This document shows, piece by piece, positions 37,156-46,150 of a DNA stretch of 64,000 bases; the first letter of the stretch is position 1, and every line of letters begins with the position of its first letter. Source of the stretch: JAKALX01 sp964508715 (lineage in GTDB: Bacteria; Chloroflexota; Dehalococcoidia; Tepidiformales; Tepidiformaceae); NCBI GenBank assembly GCA_964508715.1, contig CAZDUX010000007.1, positions 104,043-168,042 of the forward strand, read 5' to 3'. Under the pieces are notes generated by a model that ran no database searches, was not told where the DNA came from, and worked only from the letters and a program-made list of their open reading frames with translations. Made by a program: the position numbers and the translations under genes.

Positions 37156-37809
37156 ATGCGACTCTTTCTCGATACCGCCTCGATCGACGATATCCGGGCT
37201 GCTGCCCGCTTCGGCGTGATCTCCGGCGTCACCACCAACCCGAGCCTCCTCGCAAAAGAGGGCGGCGTCAGCTACAAGCAGCGCATCCTCGAAATTGCTG
37301 AAGTCATCGACGGACCGATCTCGGCGGAGTGTGTGACCCGGACTGCCGATGAACTCGTGGCGGAGGCTCGCGAACTTGCCTCGTGGCACCCGAACGTGGT
37401 GGTCAAGATCCCCATCGATGCGGAGGGGCTCGAAGCGATTCACCGCTGCTCCCGCGAGGGCATTCGGATCAATACCACGCTGATCTTCAATCCGAACCAG
37501 GCACTGCTCGCTGCCCTTGCCGGTGCGACCTTTCTCTCGCCGTTCGTCGGGCGGCTCGACGATGTGAGCTATGACGGCATCGAACTCATCCGGCAGTGCG
37601 TCGATATCATGACGATCCACGGGCTGAAGGCGCAGGTACTCGCAGCGAGCATCCGCCATCCGTTGCACGTGACGCAGGCCGCGCTCGCCGGGGCACCCGT
37701 CGCCACCATCCCGCCAGCAGTCCTCTACCAACTGCTCAAGCACCCCCTGACCGACACCGGGATCGAGCGGTTTCTCGCTGATGCACGGACGGCCGGGCTG
37801 ATCGAGTAA
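37156..37809 (+). CDS. tal: Transaldolase / fructose-6-phosphate aldolase (TalC/Fsa type)
   Basis: The 217-residue single-domain class I aldolase is of the short TalC/Fsa type. It has MRLFLDTASIDDIR, GVTTNPSLL, the Schiff-base lysine in NVVVKIPI (about K84), the ribose-phosphate motif GIRINTTLIFN and SPFVGRLDD. It swaps dihydroxyacetone units in the pentose phosphate pathway or cleaves fructose 6-phosphate; short members with this motif set are commonly true transaldolases. GAAGGT lies upstream. glgC lies shortly downstream, so this is a small sugar-phosphate region. Confidence 0.93.
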   Translation: MRLFLDTASIDDIRAAARFGVISGVTTNPSLLAKEGGVSYKQRILEIAEVIDGPISAECVTRTADELVAEARELASWHPNVVVKIPIDAEGLEAIHRCSREGIRINTTLIFNPNQALLAALAGATFLSPFVGRLDDVSYDGIELIRQCVDIMTIHGLKAQVLAASIRHPLHVTQAALAGAPVATIPPAVLYQLLKHPLTDTGIERFLADARTAGLIE

Positions 37810-37985
37810 CGGCCGGGCCTGGTGGTTGACGGGATGTGCCGGTCGCCGGTGGCTGGCCCTGGCGACCTGTGACCCGCCACTGTTCGGATGCGCGGGTCCG
37901 GTGTTTCCCTTAGAGAGATGCCCGATTCCCTCCCGGCGGCCGGATCGGAGAATATGCGTCCTGGCGGGGGCTTTGAGGTAGGGAG

Positions 37986-38183
37986 ATGTCTCGAGGCCAC
38001 AGTGTCCATTCGCCCTGTCCCCTTTGCGGACGCGTGACGCGCGCGCATTCGCGGCTGGTGGTCGCCGATGTAGAGCCTGTCGGGGGCTCACGCCGGTCGG
38101 CCTATGCCACCGTGATCTGCCGTGATTGTGCGTTCGCGATGGTCGTGCGCTCGGAAGCGGCGGCCGTTGGGGGTGCTGCCTAG
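37986..38183 (+). CDS. Small zinc-ribbon protein (65 residues)
   Basis: The short frame has two C-x-x-C pairs, SPCPLCGRV and VICRDCAFAM, about 32 residues apart, a common zinc-ribbon layout. GAGG-TAGGGAG precedes the ATG at normal distance. It is basic to neutral with no membrane segment. Function unknown. Support comes from the cysteine pattern and ribosome-binding site; the length leaves some doubt. Confidence 0.5.
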   Translation: MSRGHSVHSPCPLCGRVTRAHSRLVVADVEPVGGSRRSAYATVICRDCAFAMVVRSEAAAVGGAA

Positions 38184-38215
38184 CGCCAGCGGGTTCATGC
38201 AACGAAGCCGAAAGT

Positions 38216-38253
38216 AAACGGGCCAGCCTGCATTCCTCGGGGCTGGCCCGTTT
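38216..38253 (+). terminator. Rho-independent-type hairpin before glgC
   Basis: A perfect 12-bp stem, AAACGGGCCAGC and its complement, encloses a 14-base loop. The stem's own A-run and T-run (AAA ... TTT) make it usable in either direction. A TAGAAT -10-like hexamer follows at 38257-38262, marking the start of the glgC transcription unit. Confidence 0.8.
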
Positions 38254-38298
38254 GCGTAGAATGCGCAAAGGTTCCAGCGAACTCCCTGGGGGCCGCGG

Positions 38299-39588
38299 TT
38301 GAACAATGTCCTTGCGATGATCCTTGCTGGCGGCCAGGGTGACCGCCTTTCTATCCTCTCGGAACAGCGCGCGAAACCGGCGGTCGTTTTCGGTGGCCAG
38401 TATCGGATTATCGATTTCGCCCTCAGCAATTGTGCGAACAGCGATATCTCGAAGGTCGCGATTCTCACGCAGTACCGGCCACGCTCGCTGACGAATCACG
38501 TTGGCGCCGGGCGGCCGTGGGGGCTCGACAGCCTCGACGGCTCCGTCCAGATCCTGCAGCCCTATCTTGGCCGCGCCGACATGGACTGGTACCAGGGTAC
38601 TGCTGACGCGGTCTACCAGAACCTCTATGTCATCGAGGAGTCGCGTGCGCGAGAAGTCCTCATCCTCGCTGGCGACCACATCTACCTGACGTCGTACCGC
38701 AGCATGCTCAACTTCCATCGCACCCAGATGGCCGATGTCACTGTTGCGGTCTACTCCGTCCCCCACGAGGAAGCGCACCGGTTCGGCGTGCTCGACCTCG
38801 ACCAGAACGGCCGGGTCGTCGACTTCGAGGAGAAGCCGCGCTACCCGCGATCACCATGGGTGTCGATGGGCGTCTACATTTTCAACAAGGACACCCTCGT
38901 GGAGCAGCTCCAGGCGGATGCCGACCTGGGTGACCAGAGCAAGCACGACTTTGGCCGTGACATCATCCCCCGCATGTACCAGAGCCACCGTGTCTTTGGC
39001 TACCAGTACCAGGGTTACTGGCGCGATGTCGGTACCGTCGAGTCGTACCACTCTGCCCACATGGACCTGCTCTCGCCGCACCCACCACTCGACCTCAACG
39101 ATCCTGACCGCCTGATCCGCACGGCCGGGAGCATCCTCCCCCCGGCACGCATTGGGCCCCGGGCGAGCGTCCACGAGTCACTCGTCTCGCCCGCCTCGCA
39201 GGTCGATGGGACGATGCATCGCTCCGTGATCTCCCCGGGTGTCATCATCGAGGAGGGGGCCGAGGTCCGGGACTCGGTTATCCAGCACCGCTGCATCATC
39301 CGGGCAGGCGCAGTGGTCGACCACTGCATCCTCGACAAGGAGGTTACCGTCGGGCGCGGTGCAGTTCTCGGGGAGGGTGACGCTTCTGTTGCCAACTTCG
39401 AGCGTCCCGACATCGTGAACACGGGGATCACGATTGTCGGCAAGCGGGTGACGGTTCCCGGTGCGCTGCGGGTTGGCCGCAACGTGGTGATCGGGCCGGG
39501 GGTTCACGATGAACTGCTCGAGCGTGCGGTGCTCGAGAGCGGGTCTTCGATCCACCCGACACAGATGCCGCTCCATCTCTTCGTATGA
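38299..39588 (+). CDS. glgC: Glucose-1-phosphate adenylyltransferase
   Basis: The 429-residue ADP-glucose pyrophosphorylase catalyses the committed step of bacterial glycogen synthesis. N-terminal nucleotidyltransferase motifs are present: LAMILAGGQGDRL, RAKPAVVFGGQYRIIDFAL, the substrate motif VLILAGDHIY and FEEKPRYP. The C-terminal left-handed beta-helix carries repeated hexapeptides (ISPGVIIEEGAEV, VTVGRGAVLG, IVGKRVTVPGALRVG). It starts at TTG after a G-rich stretch; the N-terminus MNNVLAMILAGG agrees with the family. Its stop overlaps the DUF2203 gene by four bases. Confidence 0.95.
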   Translation: MNNVLAMILAGGQGDRLSILSEQRAKPAVVFGGQYRIIDFALSNCANSDISKVAILTQYRPRSLTNHVGAGRPWGLDSLDGSVQILQPYLGRADMDWYQGTADAVYQNLYVIEESRAREVLILAGDHIYLTSYRSMLNFHRTQMADVTVAVYSVPHEEAHRFGVLDLDQNGRVVDFEEKPRYPRSPWVSMGVYIFNKDTLVEQLQADADLGDQSKHDFGRDIIPRMYQSHRVFGYQYQGYWRDVGTVESYHSAHMDLLSPHPPLDLNDPDRLIRTAGSILPPARIGPRASVHESLVSPASQVDGTMHRSVISPGVIIEEGAEVRDSVIQHRCIIRAGAVVDHCILDKEVTVGRGAVLGEGDASVANFERPDIVNTGITIVGKRVTVPGALRVGRNVVIGPGVHDELLERAVLESGSSIHPTQMPLHLFV

Positions 39589-39998
39589 CTGCCGCGATGC
39601 GCCTGTACACCGAGGCTGAAGCACGCTCGCTCCTCCCGTACATCATCCCGGTGGTCGAGCAGATCCAGGCGACTTTCGTCGAACTCCGAACGATCAACGC
39701 GGCGATCTCCGTCGAGCGCCGGGGGGCCAGTGGCGATGGCCATCTCGTTGCCGACCCCTGGGAGGGCGCGGGCGAGCCATCCACCAATCGGATGGAGGAA
39801 CTCGGCCGCAAGCTGCGCGAGGACATCGCCCGTCTCGATACGTGGGGGGTGGAACTCAAGGACCCGGCGAAGGGGCTCATTGATTTCTATCACGAGCGCG
39901 ACGGCGAGGTTGTCTACCTGTGCTACATGCTGGGCGAGCCCGACATCCAGTACTGGCATTCGCTCTCCGGGGGGTTTTCGGCGCGCTCGCGCCTCTGA
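39585..39998 (+). CDS. DUF2203-family protein
   Basis: The 137-residue protein has the DUF2203 pattern: RLYTEAEARSLLPYIIPVVEQI at the start, ELGRKLREDIARLDTWGVELKDP, then GLIDFYHERDGEVVYLCYMLGEPDIQYWHSL. The family is widespread and uncharacterised. The ATG overlaps the glgC stop (ATGA), so translation is coupled to glgC. This linkage suggests, but does not show, a role in glycogen or sugar metabolism. Confidence 0.88.
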   Translation: MTAAMRLYTEAEARSLLPYIIPVVEQIQATFVELRTINAAISVERRGASGDGHLVADPWEGAGEPSTNRMEELGRKLREDIARLDTWGVELKDPAKGLIDFYHERDGEVVYLCYMLGEPDIQYWHSLSGGFSARSRL

Positions 39999-40023
39999 TG
40001 TCGCCTCCCGGCAGACTCGCCGG

Positions 40024-40029
40024 TATGCT
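40024..40029 (+). promoter_or_regulatory. Likely leaderless promoter of the tag gene
   Basis: TATGCT lies exactly 6 bases before the GTG at 40036, the same hexamer and spacing as before the DedA gene. There is no Shine-Dalgarno. Confidence 0.4.
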
Positions 40030-40035
40030 CTGCCA

Positions 40036-40641
40036 GTGCCCGGTCCATCTGCTCCAAAGGTTCGCGTTTGCTGGGGTGACGTTGGGCCGCTCGATGCCCG
40101 TTACCATGATGAAGAGTGGGGCGTCCCTGTTCACGATGACCGTGGCCTTTTCGAGCGCCTCATGCTCGAAGGCTTCCAGGCTGGCCTCTCGTGGTCGACG
40201 ATTCTCGCCCGGCGCGAGCGCTTCTTCCGGGCATTCGATGGCTGGGACGCTGAGAAGGTCGCGGCCTATGACGAAGCGCGCATCGAGCGCCTTCTCGCCG
40301 ATCCGGGGATCATCCGTAATCGGCTGAAGGTCCGCGCGGCGGCCAGGAATGCGGCTGCCTTTCTTCGCCTGCGGGATGAGCATGGCACGTTCGACTGCTA
40401 TATCTGGTCGTTCACCGGTGGCGCACCCCTCAATCGGCCCGCGCCTCGTTCGACCGCCGACATTCCCGCTCATACACCCGAATCTGATGCGATGGCGAAA
40501 GCCCTCCAGAAGGCCGGCATGACGTTTGTGGGCCCCACCATCTGTTACGCGTTCATGCAGTCCGTTGGGATGGTCAACGACCATATCGCCGGCTGCCCGG
40601 CACGTGAGCGCATCATGGCCATGTCCGCGCGGGAGGATTGA
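40036..40641 (+). CDS. tag: DNA-3-methyladenine glycosylase I
   Basis: The 201-residue Tag enzyme removes 3-methyladenine in base-excision repair. Features are VCWGDVGPLDARYHDEEWG (zinc Cys and His plus the aromatic pocket), GFQAGLSWSTIL with the lysine/helix region of the HhH fold, and the C-terminal zinc pair in HIAGCPARE. FDCYIWSF and MTFVGPTICYAFMQS are family hallmarks. The GTG start is fixed by the -10 hexamer 6 bases upstream; a longer frame upstream lies inside the DUF2203 gene. It is convergent with the sensor kinase gene. Confidence 0.93.
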   Translation: MPGPSAPKVRVCWGDVGPLDARYHDEEWGVPVHDDRGLFERLMLEGFQAGLSWSTILARRERFFRAFDGWDAEKVAAYDEARIERLLADPGIIRNRLKVRAAARNAAAFLRLRDEHGTFDCYIWSFTGGAPLNRPAPRSTADIPAHTPESDAMAKALQKAGMTFVGPTICYAFMQSVGMVNDHIAGCPARERIMAMSARED

Positions 40642-40652
40642 CGGTTGGCGCG

Positions 40653-42182
40653 TCAGCGTACGGCTGCCTTGCGTGGAGGCCGCCCGGCGGTAGGGAGGGT
40701 GAAGACGAACGTCGTCCCCTGGCCAGGTTCGCTCGTCGCCCAGATCTCGCCGCCGTGTGCGCGCACGATCTCGCGGGAGATGGCCAGTCCGAGCCCGTAG
40801 CCCTTCGAGTTGCCGGAGCCGTTCGCCCGGTAGAAGCGCTCGAAGAGGTGAGGCAGGTCGTTCGGATTGATACCCGGTCCGCTGTTGCTCACGTTCACCT
40901 GCAGTATTCCGGGCTGTGCGTCGCGCGATGCGACCCTGACGCTTCCCCCCTCCTGTGAGTGGCGGAAGGCGTTGTCCAGCAGGTTGTTCAACACCTGTTC
41001 CAGCCGGTCGAAATCGCCGCGGATGTGCGAGCTGCCGTCCAGGTCCATCTCGAGCTTCACGCCACTCTCTTCGCTCCGCAGTGCGAATACCTCGCCGACG
41101 TGGTCGAAGAGCTCGTTGAGATTCACATCTTCCTGCTGCATCGATACCTGCCCGCTCTCGATGCGCGACAGGTCGAGTAGCTCCTGGACGAGCCGCAGCA
41201 CCCGGTTCGATTCGTCGCTGATGATCCGCGCCGACCGCTCGATGCCCTTCGGATCGTCGATTGTGCCATCGAGCATCGCCTGGCTGAATCCGCGGATCGA
41301 CGTGAGGGGCGTCTTCAGTTCGTGCGAGATGTTCGCGAGGAAGTCGCGCAGGGTCTGTTGTGCCTGCTGCACCTCCTCGGTCATCAGGTTGAAGTCCGAT
41401 GCGAGCTCGCGGACCTCCTGCGGGCCCGTCGCGGGAACGCGCTGCCGGTAGTTGCCGCGTGCCACGCTCCGCGCTGCCCGGGCGATGTTGTGTAACGGCG
41501 CCGCGACGCTGCGCGACAGGAGGAACCCGAGGATGAGCGCCGCCGCCACGCCGATGAGCCCCGAGAACAATAATCGCGGCCCGAGATCGGCCACTACTTC
41601 GCCGAGCGAGGCTGCGGGGCGCGCGACGATGATGGCCGAAGCAGGGGTACCCGGGAACGCTTCCAGGACGGTCTTGCTCAGGGGCATGCTCACGCAAAGT
41701 TGCGACGGGTGGCCGACGAGTTCGAGCCTGCAGCGCCGGGGAGTCCGGTCGGGCTGTGCTTCTGCCGAGACGGATTGCTCCTTGAGGTCCTTCACGACGG
41801 CGCCATCGAGCGACACGCCGCCGTTGGCCGACAGGCCCGGGACCACTTTGCCGCCGGAATCGATGAGTGCGACGGATGTGTCCTCGGCGACGCGGCGGGA
41901 TTCATCCTGGGTCGAGAGGAATGAGCGGAGCCGCAGGAGGAGATCGTTGCTCTCGGGGACGGCGGAGTCGCCCTGCTCATTCCCCGGGACAGGTGTGGTT
42001 GGATGGAGCAGTTCGCTCTGGGCCTGGTAGTCGATGAGCCGCCCGAGGTCCTCGAGGTTCCCGTAGGAGATGGAATCGCGGTAGCCGCCGATCTGGAGAA
42101 AGAGGCTCAACGCGGTCAATCCCAGTGTCACCGAGATGATGACCAGGTAGGTGAGGAAGAGCCGAAACTGCAGGCTGCCCAT
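40653..42182 (-). CDS. PhoR-like membrane sensor histidine kinase
   Basis: The 509-residue kinase has two membrane segments (about 8-30, FRLFLTYLVIISVTLGLTAL, and about 205-227, LIGVAAALILGFLLS) flanking an extracytoplasmic domain of about 170 residues. A HAMP linker (RSVAAPLHNIARAARSVARG), HisKA (NISHELKTPLTSIRG) and HATPase_c (DNAFRHSQEGG, GPGINPNDLP, GYGLGLAISREIVRAHGG) follow. It is 25 bases downstream of its response regulator and divergent from pstC, so phosphate sensing is the natural guess. The start is at the ATG with GGAGG 10 bases upstream; an earlier start would overlap the regulator gene. Confidence 0.88.
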   Translation of the reverse strand: MGSLQFRLFLTYLVIISVTLGLTALSLFLQIGGYRDSISYGNLEDLGRLIDYQAQSELLHPTTPVPGNEQGDSAVPESNDLLLRLRSFLSTQDESRRVAEDTSVALIDSGGKVVPGLSANGGVSLDGAVVKDLKEQSVSAEAQPDRTPRRCRLELVGHPSQLCVSMPLSKTVLEAFPGTPASAIIVARPAASLGEVVADLGPRLLFSGLIGVAAALILGFLLSRSVAAPLHNIARAARSVARGNYRQRVPATGPQEVRELASDFNLMTEEVQQAQQTLRDFLANISHELKTPLTSIRGFSQAMLDGTIDDPKGIERSARIISDESNRVLRLVQELLDLSRIESGQVSMQQEDVNLNELFDHVGEVFALRSEESGVKLEMDLDGSSHIRGDFDRLEQVLNNLLDNAFRHSQEGGSVRVASRDAQPGILQVNVSNSGPGINPNDLPHLFERFYRANGSGNSKGYGLGLAISREIVRAHGGEIWATSEPGQGTTFVFTLPTAGRPPRKAAVR

Positions 42183-42207
42183 GGCAGCGCGTCCTCCGGG
42201 GCCCTTT

Positions 42208-42888
42208 TCAGGCAGGCGTTTCAACCAGTTTGTAGCCCACACCGCGGATGGTCTCTATTTGCACACCCGCTCCACTGAGTTTCGACCGTAAATGCTGCAC
42301 GTGAACGTCAACCGTACGAGTTTCGCCGGCGAACTCGTACCCCCAGACGCTTTCGAGTAGTTGGTCACGCGTGAGCGCGATACCCGGGTTCTCCACGAAA
42401 GCGACGAGCAGGTCGAACTCTTTCGTCCGTAGCCGGAGGTCCTCATCCGCCACTCTCACTTCGCGCCGTGCCTTGTCGACCGAGAGGTTTGCGACGGTTA
42501 TCGCGTTCTGCGGTTTCCGCCCGCCCTCGAAGCGGCGCAGGATCGCCTTCACCCGGGCCACCATTTCGCGCGGATTGAAGGGCTTCGTCATGTAGTCGTC
42601 GGCGCCCAGTTCGAGGCCCACGATCTTGTCCACGTCATCCCCGCGCGCTGTGAGCATGAGGATTGGTACGTCGTGTTCGCGGCGGATCTCGCGGCAGACC
42701 TCGAAGCCGTCCATACCGGGCATCATCACGTCGAGGATCACCATCGCCGGCTGGGTTTGCTGGAAGCGTGAAAGAGCGTCGCGGCCGTTGGCGGCCTCTT
42801 CCACGTTGAAGCCTTCCTTTTCCAGGTAGAGGGCCGCGAGATCGCGGATGTTCTGCTCGTCGTCGACAACGAGGATCTTCTGGGCCAT
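42208..42888 (-). CDS. OmpR/PhoB-family response regulator
   Basis: The 226-residue regulator has an N-terminal receiver (KILVVDDEQNIRDLA; phospho-acceptor in MVILDVMMPGMDG; switch T in MLTARGDD; K in YMTKPFNP) and a C-terminal winged helix (LRLRTKEFDLLVAF, VWGYEF, RTVDVHVQHLRSKL, IRGVGYKL). It is co-transcribed with the downstream kinase. Its position next to divergent pst genes suggests a PhoB/PhoP role. The start MAQKILVVDD has GAGGA just upstream. Confidence 0.92.
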   Translation of the reverse strand: MAQKILVVDDEQNIRDLAALYLEKEGFNVEEAANGRDALSRFQQTQPAMVILDVMMPGMDGFEVCREIRREHDVPILMLTARGDDVDKIVGLELGADDYMTKPFNPREMVARVKAILRRFEGGRKPQNAITVANLSVDKARREVRVADEDLRLRTKEFDLLVAFVENPGIALTRDQLLESVWGYEFAGETRTVDVHVQHLRSKLSGAGVQIETIRGVGYKLVETPA

Positions 42889-43194
42889 CGGTCCTCGATC
42901 GCCGGCGCGGCGCCAGCCGCCCGGTACGTGCTCAGTATGCGCCGGGGGCTCCTGGCCTGCCACCCGAGTCCTTGGGTGTGCACCTGGCGGGCATTCCAGG
43001 AGCCCTCGACCACCAGGGGGTGAGTGGTACACAGGGGGCCGTCGTCCCTGTGCGCCACCAGTCATCTTCGCGGGCTTCCGTAATCTCCGTATGTGGGCCG
43101 GGCCAACGCCACGTAAAACCGCGTCCTTCGCGCATGTGTGCCGGATTTCGCCAATCCCGGGACCGGAGTGGCGCGGCGCCGACCTGGATGCCAA

Positions 43195-43211
43195 TTAATC
43201 ACGCGTTAAAC
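43195..43211 (+). promoter_or_regulatory. Candidate Pho-box (direct repeats) upstream of pstC
   Basis: TTAATC and TTAAAC are spaced 11 bases start to start, the helical-turn repeat spacing of PhoB/PhoP operators (TTAACA-like half-sites). They lie in the 488-base region between the divergent response-regulator and pstC genes. Only two half-sites are evident and the region is otherwise GC-rich, which makes the AT-rich repeat stand out. The rest of this gap shows no gene. Confidence 0.35.
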
Positions 43212-43376
43212 AGGCGCCCCTACCGTCAGGCCTGGAACCATGGTGAGAGCTACCCCGGCTTCGAGCAGGAACTCGCGGATGCAGCACTGGCGCGCGCAAT
43301 GCGGCGGGATACCCGGCGCCGCCGCCTCGCGAGGAACGGCCGCCGTTCCAGGACGAAAGTTGCACCGGAGCCGCCG

Positions 43377-44351
43377 ATGGCTCTGACCAGCCGTGGCCGC
43401 CCCCGGGGCGCTGCGATCAACCTTCACAACCGCCTCAAGATCGGTGACTGGATCTTTACCGGCCTCACCGGGGCTGCGGCATCCCTCGTCGTAGTTGCCA
43501 TTCTCGCCGTTTTCTACGAGCTCACGAGCGAGTCGTGGGAGGCGATCCGCCATTCGGGGCCCGGCTTCATTTATCACTCCACCTGGGACCCGGGAAAGGC
43601 GATGTTCGGAGCCTGGCCGTTCATCCTCGGGACCTTCATCACATCGCTCGTCGCGCTCGTTTTTGCGACGGCCATCGCGGTCCTCGTCGCGCTGTTCCTG
43701 GTCGAAATCGCGCCGGCATGGCTGAGCCGGCCTGTGTCGTACCTGGTCGAACTCCTCGCCGCCATCCCGAGCGTGGTTTACGGGCTCTGGGGTGTCTTCG
43801 TGATGGGCGTTTTCATCCGCGACCACCTTGGCCCGGGGATGGTCTCTGTGCTGGGGTGGATCCCGATCTTCGATGGCAAGCCGCTCGTCACTGGACTTTT
43901 CTCAGGGTGCATCATCCTGACGATCATGATCCTCCCCACGATCATGGCGGTGGCGCGAGATGTCATCGCCGCAGTGCCGCGCAGCCAGCGTGAAGGGATC
44001 ACCGCACTTGGCGCCACACGGTGGGAGATGATCCGGATCGCGGTCCTTCCGTATGCCCGCTCGGGCATCCTTGGTGCGGCGATTCTCGGGCTTGCGCGCG
44101 CTGTGGGTGAGACGCTCGCCGTCACCCTCGTCATCGGCAACAGCGTAAAGATACCGGACAACATCTTTGCTCCGGCCTACACCATGGCGAGCGTCATCGC
44201 GAACCAGTTCAACGAGGCGACGGGCCTGCACCGCTCGGCGCTCATCGAGGTGGCACTTCTCCTTCTCGTCATCACGTTCATCATCAATGTCATCGCCCGA
44301 TTACTCGTCTGGCGAGTGACGAGGGGGCAGCGCGTGGTGGTACAGGAATGA
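43377..44351 (+). CDS. pstC: Phosphate ABC transporter permease PstC
   Basis: The 324-residue polytopic permease has six predicted membrane helices and the inner-membrane-component signature with the EAA-like loop (SQREGITALGATRWEMIRIAVLP). It contains family segments YLVELLAAIPSVVYGLWG and ARAVGETLAVTLVIGN. It forms the channel with PstA. The ATG has CGGAG 6 bases upstream; an in-frame upstream ATG exists but would add a basic, non-conserved extension. The last four bases overlap pstA. No pstS is encoded upstream. Confidence 0.95.
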   Translation: MALTSRGRPRGAAINLHNRLKIGDWIFTGLTGAAASLVVVAILAVFYELTSESWEAIRHSGPGFIYHSTWDPGKAMFGAWPFILGTFITSLVALVFATAIAVLVALFLVEIAPAWLSRPVSYLVELLAAIPSVVYGLWGVFVMGVFIRDHLGPGMVSVLGWIPIFDGKPLVTGLFSGCIILTIMILPTIMAVARDVIAAVPRSQREGITALGATRWEMIRIAVLPYARSGILGAAILGLARAVGETLAVTLVIGNSVKIPDNIFAPAYTMASVIANQFNEATGLHRSALIEVALLLLVITFIINVIARLLVWRVTRGQRVVVQE

Positions 44352-45232
44352 CGAGCATCGAACGCTCGCCGGTCCTCGCCCGCTCGGCGAACCTCTACCG
44401 GCGGCGCAAGGCGCTGGACCGGCTGATGACCGTGGCGATGGTTACCGCCACCCTTTGCGCGGTCCTGCCGCTCTTCCTCATCCTCTTCTACATCGTGCGG
44501 GAGGGCGTCCCGGGGCTGAGCTGGGAACTCTTCACGCAGGATCCGAATCGCCCCGGCAAGCCCGGCGGTGGTGTTCAGAACTCCATCGCGGGCAGTGCGA
44601 TCATGGTCGGTCTCGCGCTCCTGATGGGCGTCCCCGTGGCGATTGGGACAGCCGTCTTCCTCTCCGAATACGGGCAGAACCGGGTTGGCAGCTTCGTCCG
44701 CTTCATCATCGAAGTCATGGCCGGTATCCCGTCAATCACGATTGGCCTGTTCGTTTACACACTCCTCGTCGTCAACCAGGGGCACTTCTCGGGGTTTGCA
44801 GGAGCGGTATCGCTTGCCATCATTCTCGTCCCAATCGTCGCACGCATCAGCGAGGAGATGCTCCTCCTCGTCCCGCGTTCGCTGCGCGAGGCGAGCTATG
44901 CGCTCGGTGCGCCGCGCTGGAGGACGGTACTGTTCATCGTCATCCCAACGGCCCTCCCCGGGATCATCACGGGTGTCATGCTCGGCCTCTCCCGCATCGC
45001 TGGCGAGGCCGCGCCGTTGCTCTTCACCGCCCTGGGCAACCAGTTCTTCACCACCGACGTTTCGTCCGCCATGGATGCGCTGCCCCTGCGCATCTTCACC
45101 TACGCCACTGGCCCCTACGATTACTGGCACGAACAGGCGTGGGCCATGAGCTTCGTGCTCGTCGGGATCATCCTCATCATCAGCCTCGGGGTACGGGCGC
45201 TCTTTGGCTCCCGTGTCACGGTCCGCCAGTAG
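44348..45232 (+). CDS. pstA: Phosphate ABC transporter permease PstA
   Basis: The 294-residue polytopic partner of PstC has GGGVQNSIAGSAIMVG, the conserved VMAGIPSITIGLFVY and the EAA loop SLREASYALGAPRWRTVLFIVIP, followed by SRIAGEAAPLLFTALGNQF. It starts inside the pstC stop (ATGA), giving translational coupling. The basic N-terminal stretch (YRRRKALDR) fits a cytoplasmic N-terminus. Confidence 0.95.
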   Translation: MTSIERSPVLARSANLYRRRKALDRLMTVAMVTATLCAVLPLFLILFYIVREGVPGLSWELFTQDPNRPGKPGGGVQNSIAGSAIMVGLALLMGVPVAIGTAVFLSEYGQNRVGSFVRFIIEVMAGIPSITIGLFVYTLLVVNQGHFSGFAGAVSLAIILVPIVARISEEMLLLVPRSLREASYALGAPRWRTVLFIVIPTALPGIITGVMLGLSRIAGEAAPLLFTALGNQFFTTDVSSAMDALPLRIFTYATGPYDYWHEQAWAMSFVLVGIILIISLGVRALFGSRVTVRQ

Positions 45233-45242
45233 GAGTACCGCA

Positions 45243-46136
45243 ATGACCAACCTGGAGACGAGCGGCACGACGACCGAGCCCGCTGCGGCCGCGCCCGGAA
45301 GGGGCGTGAGCATGGTGAGCGCCGGCCGAGCTGAGCCGATGTCGCGGCCGATGCCCGGTGACACGCCGATCGCGCTCAGTGCCCGCAACCTCTCGGCATG
45401 GTACGGCGCGAAGCTGGCGGTTACGGGCGTTTCCATGGAGATTGCGGCCCGCGCAGTCACGGCGCTCATCGGGCCTTCGGGGTGTGGCAAGTCCACCTAT
45501 ATCCGCTGTTTCAACCGGATGCACGAGTTCGCCCCAAACGCCCGTGTCGAGGGGACGATCCTCCTCGAGGGCGAGGATATCTACGCTCCCGGCGTGGACC
45601 CCACACGCGTTCGCCAGCGAATCGGGATGGTGTTCCAGAAACCGAACCCGTTCCCGACCATGTCCATCGCCGAGAACGTGGCAGCCGGACTTCGCTTCAT
45701 GGGAGTCCGCAACAAGGGAGAGATCGCCGACCGGGTCGAAGCGGCCCTCAAGGCGGCGGCTCTCTGGGACGAAGTCAAAGATGACCTCAAGAAGCCGGGC
45801 ATCGCCCTTTCGGGCGGCCAGCAGCAGCGGCTTTGCATCGCCCGCACGATCGCGGTGGAGCCGGAAGTGGTGCTGATGGATGAGCCGTGCTCAGCGCTCG
45901 ATCCCGTTGCCACACTGAAGATCGAAGACCTGATGCGGGAGCTCGCGGAGCGTTACACGATTATCATCGTGACGCACAACATGCAGCAGGCGGCGCGGGT
46001 GAGCGATTACACGGCCTTTCTGCTGATGGGTGAGGATGGCGCGGGACATCTCGTAGAATACCGCTCGACAGCCGACCTCTTCACGAATCCCCACGACAAG
46101 CGGACCGAGGATTACATTACCGGCCGTTTCGGGTAG
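45243..46136 (+). CDS. pstB: Phosphate ABC transporter ATPase PstB
   Basis: The 297-residue ATPase has Walker A GPSGCGKST (77-85), the Q-loop in GMVFQKPNPFP, signature LSGGQQQR and Walker B VVLMDEPCSALDP, followed by the H-loop IIIVTHNM. It energises PstCA phosphate uptake. About 40 extra N-terminal residues, rich in Thr, Pro and Ala, precede the usual start of PstB; AGGAG 8 bases before the ATG supports this start. Start is 10 bases after the pstA stop. Confidence 0.96.
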   Translation: MTNLETSGTTTEPAAAAPGRGVSMVSAGRAEPMSRPMPGDTPIALSARNLSAWYGAKLAVTGVSMEIAARAVTALIGPSGCGKSTYIRCFNRMHEFAPNARVEGTILLEGEDIYAPGVDPTRVRQRIGMVFQKPNPFPTMSIAENVAAGLRFMGVRNKGEIADRVEAALKAAALWDEVKDDLKKPGIALSGGQQQRLCIARTIAVEPEVVLMDEPCSALDPVATLKIEDLMRELAERYTIIIVTHNMQQAARVSDYTAFLLMGEDGAGHLVEYRSTADLFTNPHDKRTEDYITGRFG

Positions 46137-46150
46137 AAAGGGCTTCCTCC

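Noticed and set aside
39877..41697. 606-codon Arg-rich antisense frame across tag and the sensor kinase
   Set aside because: Spans two confidently identified genes; composition typical of a shadow frame.
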